Positions 12,085 to 22,159 of a DNA stretch of 64,000 nt are shown here, piece by piece; within the stretch, counting starts at the first letter, position 1; every line of letters starts with the position of its first letter. The notes under the pieces were generated by a model. The model did not search any database and was not told the origin of the DNA. It saw nothing but the letters and a program-made list of their open reading frames with translations. A program made the translations under genes and the position numbers. Source of the stretch: Pythium myriotylum (taxonomy: Eukaryota; Oomycota; Peronosporomycetes; Pythiales; Pythiaceae); assembly GCA_023091665.1 (NCBI GenBank), contig JALJCQ010000006.1, positions 620,001 to 684,000 of the forward strand, read 5' to 3'.

Positions 12085-12340
12085 GTTTATTAGGATTTGT
12101 GTCTGACTCGAAGACTTAAAGTCTGGCTCCGCCGTCTTCCACACGGATGGTACTCGTGGCCACCCCCGACCAGACGTCGAGTCCCACAGATGGCGGGATT
12201 GCACAGATCGCGCAGACGCGTCGCACGCGCGCACGAGTTGCAAAGATTCAGGTGCAAAAATAAAGCGCATGGATTTTTAGAGGCACGACCTTCATTGTGT
12301 CCAGTGTTGCCGTCTGATTCCTGGCGACATGCATCCGTGT

Positions 12341-13669
12341 TCACCCAGACCAGCTCTCCACGGGAGCTGTTGGCTGGATCCGTCGAAGCAGCAGCGTCTC
12401 GAGCATGCGTTGCTTCCACTCGAGCTCGGCCTCGACGTTGTAAAACATGTAATTGGCCAACGCACCGACTCGCCGTCTCCGCGTTGGCGTGTCCGAGGCC
12501 GCGAGCTGCACGTGGACGCGCTGGCTCATCTGGACGAGCGACATGCGCCCCGAACTCGAACTCGAGTCGGCGTAGATGACCCGCATGATCGTCTCGTTGT
12601 GGATGCGCACGCCGTCCATGGACATGGGTTTGAAATTGGACGGCTCGGCTCGCATATCCCAGATCATGAGCCCGGGCTTGTCGCCCTCGGGCACGATCCT
12701 CTTGGCAACAAAGCGGCCCACAAACGAGCCAACAAGGCGCGAGGCCGCCTCGGTCGACTGGTACGGCGTGATGAGCACGTCCTTGGTCTCTTCTGCACAC
12801 TGCCAATGACAAAACACACGCGTGAGCTCTCGTCGGAGGCCTCTGCTGAGATCCGAAGTACGTACATCTTGAAAGCCGCACTCGCGGCGCTCCGTCTTGC
12901 GAATGAGGTAAGTCCAGAACGCGCTCGTAACTTGCTCGACGGGGAACGGCAACACCCACGAACTGTCCACGTTGATGGTCGTTTCGCCGCTCGAGTGGTC
13001 GACTGCGCGGATGTCTCGGAACACGGGCTTGCCGCACGAGAACGGCGGCTCGGCGAAGACGCGCTCGCTCTCGGCGTGCATCTCCTCGATGCGCTGCAGC
13101 TGGTCGGCGACCGAGATCTCCGCGAGCCCTCCTTTCGTGTACTTGATGCGCTTGCTGGCCGACGCGTTCGGATCTTCGAGACGGCCTTCCTTGGCGCGGC
13201 GGTACGCGCGCATGAGCACGCGTGTGAGCTCCTTGGCCATCTTGAGCTGCTCTTTGAGCTGCACACGCAGCCGCGCGTTCTCGACCTCGGACTTCTGTCG
13301 GTGCTCGTGCTGGTGACTCGCGATCTGGCGCCAGACGTCGGCTGCATCGATGTCGCCCTTGGGGAGGCTCTCGCTCTTGACCTTGTGGGTCTCCTCGAGC
13401 TTCGCTTCGAGCTCGCGCACTTTGTTGCGGAGGTAGACGAGCTCGTCGCGGCGCTGCATCTGCGTCGGACACGCGTCGTCGTCGTCGCGTTCCTTCTTCT
13501 TGCGTCGGCGCGTCGTGGGCGCCACGGCCGAGACACTGCTCTCGCTCTGCTCGTCGCTGTCGGTGCCCGTGGTCGTCGTGGAGCTTTCGTCGAAGGAGAC
13601 TTCAGCCGCCCACTCGTCGATCAGCGCCAGCGCGGCCTCCAGCGTTTCGCCGTCGTCGTCCCAGTCCAT
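12341..13669 (-). CDS. bZIP-like/START-like family protein B4 (intron readable in frame)
   Basis: The whole 442-codon stretch is open, but the paralogues show that 12865-12800 is a 66-bp GT-AG intron (donor GTACGTAC, acceptor TTGGCAG) with no stop and a length divisible by three. The spliced exons 13669-12866 and 12799-12341 give 420 residues; retention would add 22 residues between 'CGFQD' and 'CAEETKD'. The architecture is standard for the block: helix 'TLEAALALIDEWAAEV', basic 'RRRKKKERDDDD', zipper 'RRDELVYLRNKVRELEAKL', second coil 'VWRQIASHQHEHRQ', then 'PFSCGKPVFRDI', 'FKPMSMDGVRI' and 'TPTRRRRVGALANYM'. Confidence 0.86.
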   Translation of the reverse strand: MDWDDDGETLEAALALIDEWAAEVSFDESSTTTTGTDSDEQSESSVSAVAPTTRRRKKKERDDDDACPTQMQRRDELVYLRNKVRELEAKLEETHKVKSESLPKGDIDAADVWRQIASHQHEHRQKSEVENARLRVQLKEQLKMAKELTRVLMRAYRRAKEGRLEDPNASASKRIKYTKGGLAEISVADQLQRIEEMHAESERVFAEPPFSCGKPVFRDIRAVDHSSGETTINVDSSWVLPFPVEQVTSAFWTYLIRKTERRECGFQDVRTSDLSRGLRRELTRVFCHWQCAEETKDVLITPYQSTEAASRLVGSFVGRFVAKRIVPEGDKPGLMIWDMRAEPSNFKPMSMDGVRIHNETIMRVIYADSSSSSGRMSLVQMSQRVHVQLAASDTPTRRRRVGALANYMFYNVEAELEWKQRMLETLLLRRIQPTAPVESWSG

Positions 13670-14049
13670 CGGCGCGCGTGCTGCTGGTCTTTTCAGATTG
13701 CGGAGACCTTTCGCAGCTTCAGCCCAGGCCGCATCAACTCTAGCGGTGCCTACGGAAGCCGATGGCGATCAAGAGAGAGAGGGACTCAGATCGTCTGTCT
13801 TGTTTGATGGGTAGCTGCAGCCGTTGAGGACCAAGCGATGACGGCCCAGGCTTGCGCGACAGCTGCAGGCGTCGTACGTGGCCGTCATCTATCCAACGTT
13901 GGACTCGACCAGGTTTTCAGGCACCCACAATGTCTGACTGTCTCTCTCTGTCTCTGGCTGGTGATCCGAGAGCCTCAAGTCTGTGTGCGTGGCGCCTCGA
14001 CCAGGTCAACTCGGATTCAATCTTTCTGTAACTTCGTCTCCCGACGACA
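13670..14049. other. Intergenic region between divergent blocks B and C
   Basis: About 380 bp where the orientation of the cluster switches from minus to plus. No open frame here resembles a known protein and I see no repeat. Confidence 0.5.
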
Positions 14050-15350
14050 TTGGCACGGTGACGTGGCTCGCAGACCAGTCCGCAGCTGTTGCACGTTGCG
14101 ATGGAGCTCGTGGAGACGTGGGACGAGGGGGGAAGACTCGCGTTCGGCGCTCTCCGACTCGAATGGCGACGACCAGCTGCCCGAATCTTCTCGTCTTGTG
14201 GCAGTGAACGCCAAAACCGCCCCACCCAACACAGATTCTGGCCGTGAAGCCAAGTCCATGACGCACCGTCGACGACGCAACGAGATCTTCTGTCTCCGTG
14301 CCAAGCTTGAGCAGCTCGAGGGTAAACTGGTGCGACTCCAGAAGGCGAGGAAGAAGAGGAGAATCGAGGAACCTCGACCAGGCGAAGCACTCTGGCGAGC
14401 AGCAGCGCACTGGCAACAGAAGCGTCGGGAGGAATCCGAGGCGAAACACACCAAGTTGCGGCGGCTCCTCGAGACCCAAGTGCACGTCGTTCGCGGGCTG
14501 GTGCAAGCAAAGCACAATGCGGTAAGATGTGCATGCGTGTGGTTGTGGGCTCTTGGCTTTCTAACGCATCCGTGCGTAGGCATAGCAAGCATCAAACCTT
14601 CTTGAAGTCCCACGGACTTGGTCCGTGAAAGAGAATGGCTAGAGTGAGGGACCGGACCAGCTCGGCCTCATTGATCTCTATAACGAGGGTCTTGAGGGCG
14701 AGTACAGCATCCACAAATTCCACGCCGCTGCGTCGACATCTCGGTTTCGGGTCATGAGGACGACGTGGTCACAACGGTCATTCGAGATGCCTTGACAGTT
14801 TCGTACGAGCCGTCGCGCGTGGAGAATGCGTTGTGGGAGTACACGATCAACGAAGACAATGCGACTTGGCGCCAGCCGCACCACCAACTCGTAAGTCCGT
14901 GTTCAGAATAAGAGCCATCGCAAAACTGACCATGTGATCGCAGAAGGCCAGCCTCACGGACAACGGGCGTGTGCTAGCTTCTCATTTTCCAGTCCCAGAC
15001 ATCTCTCGTCGACTCTACATGCGATTATTGCGGCAAAGTGATCGCGAAGCGCTTGTCCGGCTCGACTCCGGCGGCCATCACGACCATATAGTGGTGAAAA
15101 AGGAGGGGGCCATTCCGGCGTACTGGCAGTCCACGTCGTGTCTGCGCTTTGTGCCGGATCTGAACACGCCTGGGCTTACTCGCATACAAAGCACGATGCG
15201 GCTTAAATTCACGTTCGACCGAGAGGTTGACGAGCCGTGGCGCCACCAAGTCAATTATCTCTTCAACATCGTTCTCGGTCAGCTTGGTGGAGACATCGAG
15301 AAACGGTGCAATGCAATCAGGGCGCTAGCCCTTCGGGAGACGGGATGGAC
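14050..15350 (+). pseudogene. Decayed family member C1 (frameshifted)
   Basis: Block C similarity is clear but spread over all three frames. 'TWLADQ' is in one frame, 'QLLHVAMELVETWDE' in a second from 14083, and the basic/zipper part ('THRRRRNEIFCLRAKLEQLEG') in a third. A START-like piece with 'VDISVSG' and 'ENALWEYTINEDNATWRQP' ends at a good donor near 14892. The third exon begins at 14944 ('DNGRVLASHF'). A further local frame change hides the 'TCDYCGKVIAKR' segment, and the frame recovers for 'STSCLRF'. The initiator ATG appears lost. It is closest to C2 and C3. No coding function is expected. Confidence 0.78.
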
Positions 15351-15374
15351 GGAACCACAGGCTAGTACAATTTA

Positions 15375-15779
15375 TTATTTAACTAGGTTTGCTGTTCGTC
15401 GTACCGATGATAGCAGGATCACGACCATTGTGTTCTCTAGTTCGATACAGTCTGCACCGATGAAGACAACGTTATCACAATGTCCGCTGGAATTTCGGGC
15501 TGGACGCTCGAATGGTTTTGTTGCCCCTTGTTGGATAATTATCAGGAGACTGCCATCACGTCTTCGAACACGAAAGAACGATCTCACTTCGATCAATCCG
15601 ACGTGCTCATGTCGACGAGAGTTGGATGACACGGACGCGTCGTCAATCAACGGCAGAAACGCAAGTTGAGGCTTGTAACCCAGATATTTCCTTCGCTCTT
15701 TGCTGTCTAAAACACGGGTAAGGGCAGCTCTTCCTCCACGTTTGTACACGTCTGTAAAACAGATATCCTCTACAACCAA
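15375..15779 (-). pseudogene. Decayed copy of the orphan gene at 17773-18543
   Basis: DNA here matches the coding strand of the 256-residue orphan gene in scattered blocks, for example around 15457-15490, where the 'VFIG' codons and their neighbours are shared, and again around 15640-15700. An open frame of 134 codons remains, but most of the orphan's sequence is not alignable in one frame. It follows C1 tail-to-tail, just as the orphan follows C2, so gene and orphan were probably duplicated as one unit. Confidence 0.5.
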
Positions 15780-15955
15780 GAGGAGCGAGTTACTGCAGTT
15801 CGGAACATCTGGTCTCTCTTGCTACTCCAATAAACAATGTGTAGTCATAGTGGGTTTCAGGACAACCACGGCTCTTGGCCAGTCTCTCCGTAATCCTCCG
15901 ACATAAGCTAACTTTCCTGCTCATACCAAAAACAACGACCCAAGAACCGAAGCTC

Positions 15956-17405
15956 ATGGATTCAGTGGCGTGGCTAGCGGCGGAACCCGAGCTGCTAAAT
16001 GTAGCGCTCGAGCTCATCGAGTCGTGGGACGAAGCCGAATCGCAAACGTTGGACTCGTCGGATGCGTCAACGGCACAGTCAGACTCGGGCGGAGAAGGAG
16101 ATGATCAAGATACTGCCAGAGACGACGTCGGCAATCGAGGCGGTTCGCAGCGGGCTCCGATGAACTCCAAGGCACTTCCATCCAGTGTCACCAAGCGCGA
16201 GATCACTCGCCGCGTTAAGCCTTCGACTGTAGCCTCCACTCACCACCGCCGACGCAAAGAAATTTTTCACCTTCGAAACGAGCTGGAGAAACTTGAGAGA
16301 CAGCTTGGGCAGCTGCAGCTCGAGAAGAAGAAACGGAGGCTCGAGGAGTTGAGCGCCGATCAGCCGATAGCCATCATGTGGCGTCAGATCGCAGCCCAAC
16401 AACTGCGGCTACGTGAAGATGCCGAGATGAACCAGGCGAATCTAAGAAAGCTCGTGGACAAGCAGTCGCAAGTCGCGCGTGGATTGATGAAGATGATAGA
16501 GAAGGCACGGCGAATTGAGGTAAAGTGTCTGCTCAAAATGTCGTTCTGTGGTGGAATAAGCCAGTCTTATTCGTTATGTGATTCTGGGACGCGATAGAGT
16601 GACGCGGCTTTCGAGGCCGTGAAGCGACCTCGCTCAGGCCCGCGCTTTCAGTTCCCTCTTCTCCAAGAACAGGATCTCCTCATGCGTATCGACTTGGTTC
16701 GCTCGAGTCTTGATGAACTCTTTACGTTTTCGAAGTTCCACGACGGATCCGACAAGTTCGTGGACTTGACTGTCTCGGTTCACGAAGCTGATGAAGTGGT
16801 GATCGAAGTTCGCGACGTGTGGACAGTATCCTTTGAGCACGACCGCGTGTTGGATGCGCTGTGGCAGTATATTCTGACTGAAGAGAATACCATTTGGCGT
16901 CCGCCTCAGTCTCACCAGGTAAGGCGCCTTGGTTTTCCTCCCCTGGTTTTTCAAAAACTCACGTCCTCTTGCCCCGACTATACAGAATGACCGGCTTGAC
17001 GACGGAGGCCGAGTGCTGTCTTCCCATTTTCGAGTCTACAACCGTGTAGGCGACCTATCTTGTGATTATACGGGGCAGTTCGTCGCCAAACGCTTTACCA
17101 CTTGTCCGCCGGCGATTATCTCAATTATGCTTTCCCAGCCAAGCGCATCGGCTGGAACTCAGAACTCCGGTGTGTATGGACAAGCAACCTCGTGCTTCCG
17201 AGTGGTCTCCGCCCCGAGCCAGCCGGGGGCCTCGCGTATCGAGAGCAGTCTGCGGTTCTCGCTCCGGATCGACCCAGACATTGATTCCAAGTGGAGATAC
17301 CACGCGGGGTTCCTCACGAACACAATTCTGGGCCGACTGAGCAAGGACATCGAGAAGAAGCATGACATCGTCATGAAGCTGCTCCAACTCTCGCTTGCGC
17401 CGTGA
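15956..17405 (+). CDS. bZIP-like/START-like family protein C2
   Basis: Three exons, 15956-16519, 16598-16918 and 16986-17405 (introns 78 and 67 bp, both phase 0), give 434 residues. It starts with 'MDSVAWLAAEPELLNVALELIESWDE', followed by an acidic Ser/Asp linker. 'STHHRRRKEIFHLRNELEKLE' is the basic/zipper start. The second coil reads 'MWRQIAAQQLRLREDAEMNQ'. The first intron falls exactly after the second coil ('KARRIE'). The second divides the START-like domain after 'RPPQSHQ'. Exon 2 carries 'FTFSKFHDGSDKFVDL'. Exon 3 ends with the 'DIEKKHDIVMKLL' helix. Confidence 0.87.
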
Positions 17406-17772
17406 CGTGTGCGATCACAACCATGTTTATTTTTTAATTTCAGTTACTCGAGAAAAAATATTATGATTACGTTGGGTCGAGGACCCAGAAATGGTGGCGA
17501 GAGTGACGTTCTCAATTGACACCGGCCTTTCCACATAAAATGTTGGCTGACAGAACATTCGAATCTGCAACACGTTTCTCATATTCGCTCATTGGGGTCT
17601 TGTCGCGGCGTGAAGTTTAGTTGTTCAGATCGACCCGACGTGATTTCCAAATTTGTGTTGGGTCAATCATTTTGAATTGGGTTTGTTGTATTCAAGGACA
17701 CGTATTTTTTTGTGATTTAGTGACCTACAAATGCAATGCTTTGAATTGCTATTGATATCAACGAAGAACGTA
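17406..17772. other. Intergenic, AT-rich
   Basis: About 370 bp between convergent stop codons. It is richer in A and T than its surroundings, with no open frame or repeat that I can support. It presumably holds both 3' ends. Confidence 0.5.
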
Positions 17773-18543
17773 TCATTTTGAGACGTATTCGAGCTGGGGG
17801 AGTTGTGAGGTGACGATAACTCGCCCACACCACGTATCAGACTGCATCGCCAAGTACTTCGGCAAGCACCTAGCTAACGTTTCAACTTGTCCCGTCAAGG
17901 TCGCATCCGAGGCTTCGGAAGTGCCGATGTCCCGTCGACACTGATAAGGAGACGACCTTGTCGACAAAAGCGCATCTGGAGAAGGAAGTGGCGCGGCTTG
18001 GAAAAAGACGAAGTTCAAGGGACCACGCTCAGACGAAGCGCTTGTGGAAGCGGATAGGTGGAAATCTTCCCTACAGGAAGACTCAGAGGTTGTGTCTCTG
18101 TTTATTTTGAGACTCAACGGCACACACAACGCAATCAGTCTGTCTTCGGGTGAGGAGACCTCTGCAAATAATCTGACTCCACTTTCTTCCAACTCAACGC
18201 ACATCGAAGCACATCCAAGCGAAAGGAAAGTTGCCGCACTGCGTAGACCTGCATCGTCTTCACCGATGAAGACAGTCCTCGTAATGTCCACTGGATTAGG
18301 TACCTTGCGCAAACGCAGTTCAGTGTTCTGGCAAGTGAGACCAGATCCAATGCGAGGGAAAATTCGTGATAATGTCCGTTCGAGCGCAGACTCAACAACG
18401 GCAGAAGTGCAACTGGACACTCGGGAAACAGAACCTTCTTTCGCTGTTTTCTCCATCGGGATCGGGAGAGACAGGACCGTCCAAAGGGCGGACAGGGGCA
18501 GCCCAGCTTGCTGCTCATATTCGCGCAGTTTTCGAAAATGCAT
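17773..18543 (-). CDS. Orphan protein of 256 residues, unknown function
   Basis: A single uninterrupted frame starting with ATG at 18543. I recognise no family. The protein is Ser/Leu-rich with no evident signal peptide and no strong membrane segment. A central stretch 'TRTVFIGEDDAGLRSAATFLSLG' is followed by 'CASMCVELEESGVRLF'. Support for it being a gene comes from a second, decayed copy at 15375-15779 in the same position relative to a block C gene. It could instead be non-coding sequence carried along with the duplication. No coiled coil or START-like features are present. Confidence 0.45.
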   Translation of the reverse strand: MHFRKLREYEQQAGLPLSALWTVLSLPIPMEKTAKEGSVSRVSSCTSAVVESALERTLSRIFPRIGSGLTCQNTELRLRKVPNPVDITRTVFIGEDDAGLRSAATFLSLGCASMCVELEESGVRLFAEVSSPEDRLIALCVPLSLKINRDTTSESSCREDFHLSASTSASSERGPLNFVFFQAAPLPSPDALLSTRSSPYQCRRDIGTSEASDATLTGQVETLARCLPKYLAMQSDTWCGRVIVTSQLPQLEYVSK

Positions 18544-18726
18544 AACCGCTACAATTCAATGAAGCTGACCTCTTCATTTAACCAACGACTTGTACCATCC
18601 GTTACGATGATATTCTTGTAACCTGTCAGAATGGGTATCAAGATGCCCGCGACACCTGGGCGGACCGTAATCACCCGACATACCAATCTCGCTCACATCC
18701 GAATATCGACACCAGAAAGAAAGCGC

Positions 18727-20139
18727 ATGGACTCGGTGGCGTGGCTAGCAGAGGAGCCCGAGCTGCTCCACGCAGCGCTCGAGCTCATCGACTCGTGGGA
18801 CGACACAAACTCGCTTGCGTTGGACTTGTCCGATGCGTCGACGGCTCTCACAGACTCGGGTGGCGAAGGTGACGATCGAGACGTTTTGGGGCTGCCCCCG
18901 TTGAAAGTTAAGGCGCTTCCACCCAGCGAGAGCAAGCCCTCGATCTCTCGCGACATCAAGCCTGCGGCCATGGCCTCGACCCACCACCGCCGACGCAAAG
19001 AGATCTATCAACTTCGTGACAAGCTCGAAGAACTCGAAGGGCAACTCGAGCAACTGCAGCTCGAAAAGAAAAAGCGCAAACTCAAGGAGTTGGAGGGAGA
19101 GCAGCCAGTTGCCGTCATGTGGCGTCAGATCGCAGCGCAGCAACTTCGGCTCCGCAAGGACGCTGAGATGAATCAAGCGAAACTACGGAATCTATTGGAG
19201 ACCCAAGCTCAAGTTGCACGCGGCTTGATGAAGTTGCTCGAGAAGGCTCGACAAATCGAGGTACAGCGTGAGCTCGTGGGGAGATTTTCGCGATGAAATT
19301 CATCGGTCTCACCAATTGTTGTGATTATAGGGTGATGCAGTGTTCGAGACTGTGAAGCGACCTCGCACAGGTTCTCGCCTTCAGTTCCCTATTCTCCAGG
19401 AACGGGACCTCGTCGCACGCATCGAACTGGTCCACGCAAGTCTCCACGAGCTATTTACGTTCCACAAGTTTCACGACGGAACCGCCAAGTTCGTGGACGT
19501 GGCTGTCTCCGGTTACGAAGCTGATGAAGTGTTGGTCGATATCCACGACGCGTGGACCGTGCCCTTTGAACAGGACCGCGTGCTGGAGGCACTTTGGGAG
19601 TACACTCTGAAAGAAGAGAACACCACGTGGCGCGTACCTGAATCTTTTCTGGTAGGCAGGGTTTTCTCAGTTCCCAACAATTATGCGCGCAAACTGACAT
19701 GCTGCTTTTCACTGTGTAGAATGATCGTCTGGACGATGACGGGCGTGTCCTTGTCTCCCACTTTCGGGTGCAGCGTTCCTTGGGTGACTTGGACTGTGAT
19801 TACACAGGAAAGCTCGTCGCCAAACGCTTTTCGACGCCCAACCCAGCAATTATCTCGAGTATGTTTTCAAAGCCGTCTGTGATGGTCGGAGCTCAAAACT
19901 CCGGTGTGTATGGACAAGCAACTTCGTGCATCCGTGTGGTCTCCGCCTCGACCCAGCCAGTGGCCTCACGCATCGAGAGCAGTCTGCGATTCTCACTCCA
20001 GTTTGATCAAGACGTCGAGTCGCAGTGGAAGCACCACGCCGGGTTTCTCACCAACATGATCCTAGAGAAACTGAGCAGGGACATCGAGAAGAAGTACGAC
20101 GCCGTCGAGACGCTCTTGCTGCGCTCGCTCGCTTCGTGA
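18727..20139 (+). CDS. bZIP-like/START-like family protein C3
   Basis: Exons 18727-19260, 19331-19651 and 19720-20139 (introns 70 and 68 bp) give 424 residues. It is the nearest paralogue of C2: 'MDSVAWLAEEPELLHAALELIDSWDD', 'STHHRRRKEIYQLRDKLEELEGQL', 'MWRQIAAQQLRLRKDAEMNQ'. Exons 2 and 3 have exactly the lengths of those in C2 (321 and 420 bp). The START-like core shows 'FHKFHDGTAKFVDVAV', 'DAWTVPFEQDRVLEALWEYTL', 'CDYTGKLVAKRF' and 'IESSLRFSLQF'. The frame upstream is open to 18631, but similarity begins at the chosen ATG. Confidence 0.88.
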
Positions 20140-20301
20140 TTTGTGCATTCCAAATGATGAAACCAGAAAAAAAATAATTGTGACTTTATGACCGAACCAG
20201 AAACAAATGTGACAAGGAGGAGTTATTACCCGTACTATATCATAATAATTATTTGGTAATGGAGGTGAGAATGCGAGCTGAGACCGTGTGAAGAGACAAA
20301 G

Positions 20302-21773
20302 ATGGGCAGTTGGCTCACCCGGTGAGCCAACTGCAGCTCAGGGTCCTCGGTGACCGAGGACCCTGAGCTGCTGCAGGCGACGCTCGCGTTCGTGGACAAC
20401 TGGGCGGACGACGCTCTCGCGCTTGGCGTCGAGTCGTTCTCGCCAAACGAGTCGGATCGAGCGGATTCGAGTGACGACAAATCTCGCAAAGTTAGTAAGA
20501 ATGCTGCGGCATTGAGACCTGTGACCGTGCTCACGGCGTCGACGATGGCCTCGACGCACCACCGTCGTCGCACGGAGATCAAGTATCTGCGCGAGGTTGT
20601 CGCCGAGTTGGAGAGTCAGTTGAGGCAGCTTGAGCACCGGCGAGGTGGTCCAGCCGATGAAGGTCCAGTGGTAATAGCCAGAATGTGGCGCGATATCGCC
20701 GCTCGCCAGCGCCAGTTGCGGCAGGAGGCGGAATCGGATCGAGCCAAGCTGAGGAGTTTACTTAACACCCAGGCAAAGGCTGCTAAGGCTCTGATGGAGC
20801 AATTGGAGAAAGCCCGAAGCATCGAGGTACGGATAGGTGGATACTGACTTGGTTTGGGCTGGGGGGAACTGATTGCGGGGTTTACTTCTAGTGCGAACAG
20901 CTACTCAAGCCAACAAAGAGGTCGCGTGTGGTGCCAGTGCCGAATATGAGGCCTCCGGAAGGATCGCAGTTCTTGGTTCTTGAGCGACTTTACACTCGCT
21001 GTGACGGTCTCTTCGCGTATTCCAAGTTTCACGATGGGACGACCAAGTTCGCCGACATCCACGTCAACAACGAACCGAATGGAGACATTTTGATCGATCT
21101 GCATGAGACCTGGGTGCTGCCATTCGGCGCCGCTCAAGTTCTCGACGCAATGTGGGAGTACACGATGAGAGATTACGGCATTCGGTGGGAGCAATCGGGC
21201 AATGAACCTGTTCGTGTCGTCGCTTTGCAAAGACTGGAGCTCGATCGCTCTGACTACAAAGGGCTAACCCACTTTGCTGATTCGTAGTGCTCGAAAACCA
21301 CGCATGAAGGCAAAGGACTGGTCTACACGTTCTCGGTGCGAGTTCCCATCGGCACGGCCGAGTTTCATCACGACGGCCAAGTTGTTGCAAGGCGATTCGA
21401 TGGCGAACACGGGCGGCCAGCGGCGATCATCTCGAACATGCAAGCTGGTCCATGCTTGTCGTCAACTGTTCCGAGTTCTGGCACGCACGTGATCGAGAAC
21501 TCGTGTATCCGCGTTCAACCAGAACTCGTCGCAGAAGAGAAGCCGCTTGCGCGAGCCGTGACACGCGTGCAGTACACTCAGCAGTTCCACGTATCGTTCG
21601 ATGACGACGACAATTGCCCTGGTCGGCAGCATGCAGGCGTGTTCACAAACGTGATCCTCGACAAGATCAAGGAGACCATGGAGCGGCAGCACGGGGGAGT
21701 GGAAGACCTCCTCTTGCAGTCGTCTCGACCATCTCTTGAGACTTCGCCATGCACTTCAGTATATGCAAACTAA
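20302..21773 (+). pseudogene. Family member C4, N-terminus disrupted by fold-back insertion
   Basis: The body is intact: an open part from about 20353 to 20826, then 20892-21209 and 21288-21773, matching exon for exon the next two copies. The expected ATG at 20302 reads only seven codons ('MGSWLTR') into a stop, because of the double palindrome at 20307-20370. Translation from an internal ATG near 20545 ('MASTHHRRRTEI') could still give a protein with the basic region, coils and START-like domain but without the N-terminal helix and acidic linker. It differs from C5 at only two exon 2 positions that I can find (20987, silent; 21060, His versus Tyr). Confidence 0.75.
20307..20370. repeat. Two abutting perfect fold-back palindromes inside the 5' end of C4
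   Basis: Palindrome 1 (20307-20333) has 13-bp arms around a single C. Palindrome 2 (20334-20370) has 18-bp arms around a single G. They meet exactly at 20333/20334. The outer arms are the coding sequence expected for a continuous family N-terminus (GSWLT then EDPELL), and the inner arms are their reverse complements. The structure looks like a broken coding sequence whose two ends each folded back and were then joined. Confidence 0.85.
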
Positions 21774-22159
21774 TCTGCTATGGCACTCACAGTGACCACG
21801 CATCGCGGAGGTCGCTTCACCGAAACCAAAAGGCCTTGCTCGTTGCTTTAGTGTCCCGATGACTTCCCTGTCTCCTCCCACCTTCGCTCCAAGAGCTCCT
21901 CGATAGCCCCCAAGAGGTCATCGGCGTTGCCAAAACACCATGAACGAGGAAGAACTTCGAGCAACTGCGCAGGCTCGCCATGGAGAGAGCTGGGGTTCTC
22001 GTGTCGCAGTCTGGAAACCATCTGAACAACCGGTATTTTGTGACAGGTCTTTCCAGGAGGCCAAGACGAGACTCGTCACATCTTCCGTACTATTCGATTT
22101 GGGGGGTCGTGCCCACCGCATCGCATAGCATAGGTGAGACCATCCGGCGAACAAGCACG
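21774..22159. promoter_or_regulatory. Repeated upstream region of C5 (copies before C6 and C7)
   Basis: This 386-bp spacer recurs without visible change at 23596-23981 and 25418-25803, directly before the ATG of C6 and C7. It must hold the promoter of three genes. Short open frames in it (for example from 21940) are not credible genes. C4 has a different upstream sequence. Confidence 0.6.

Noticed and set aside
12329..13807. 492-codon plus-strand frame and a 460-codon minus-strand frame at 12090-13472
   Set aside because: Both are shadows of B4 in other frames. Only the 13669-12341 frame carries the family motifs.
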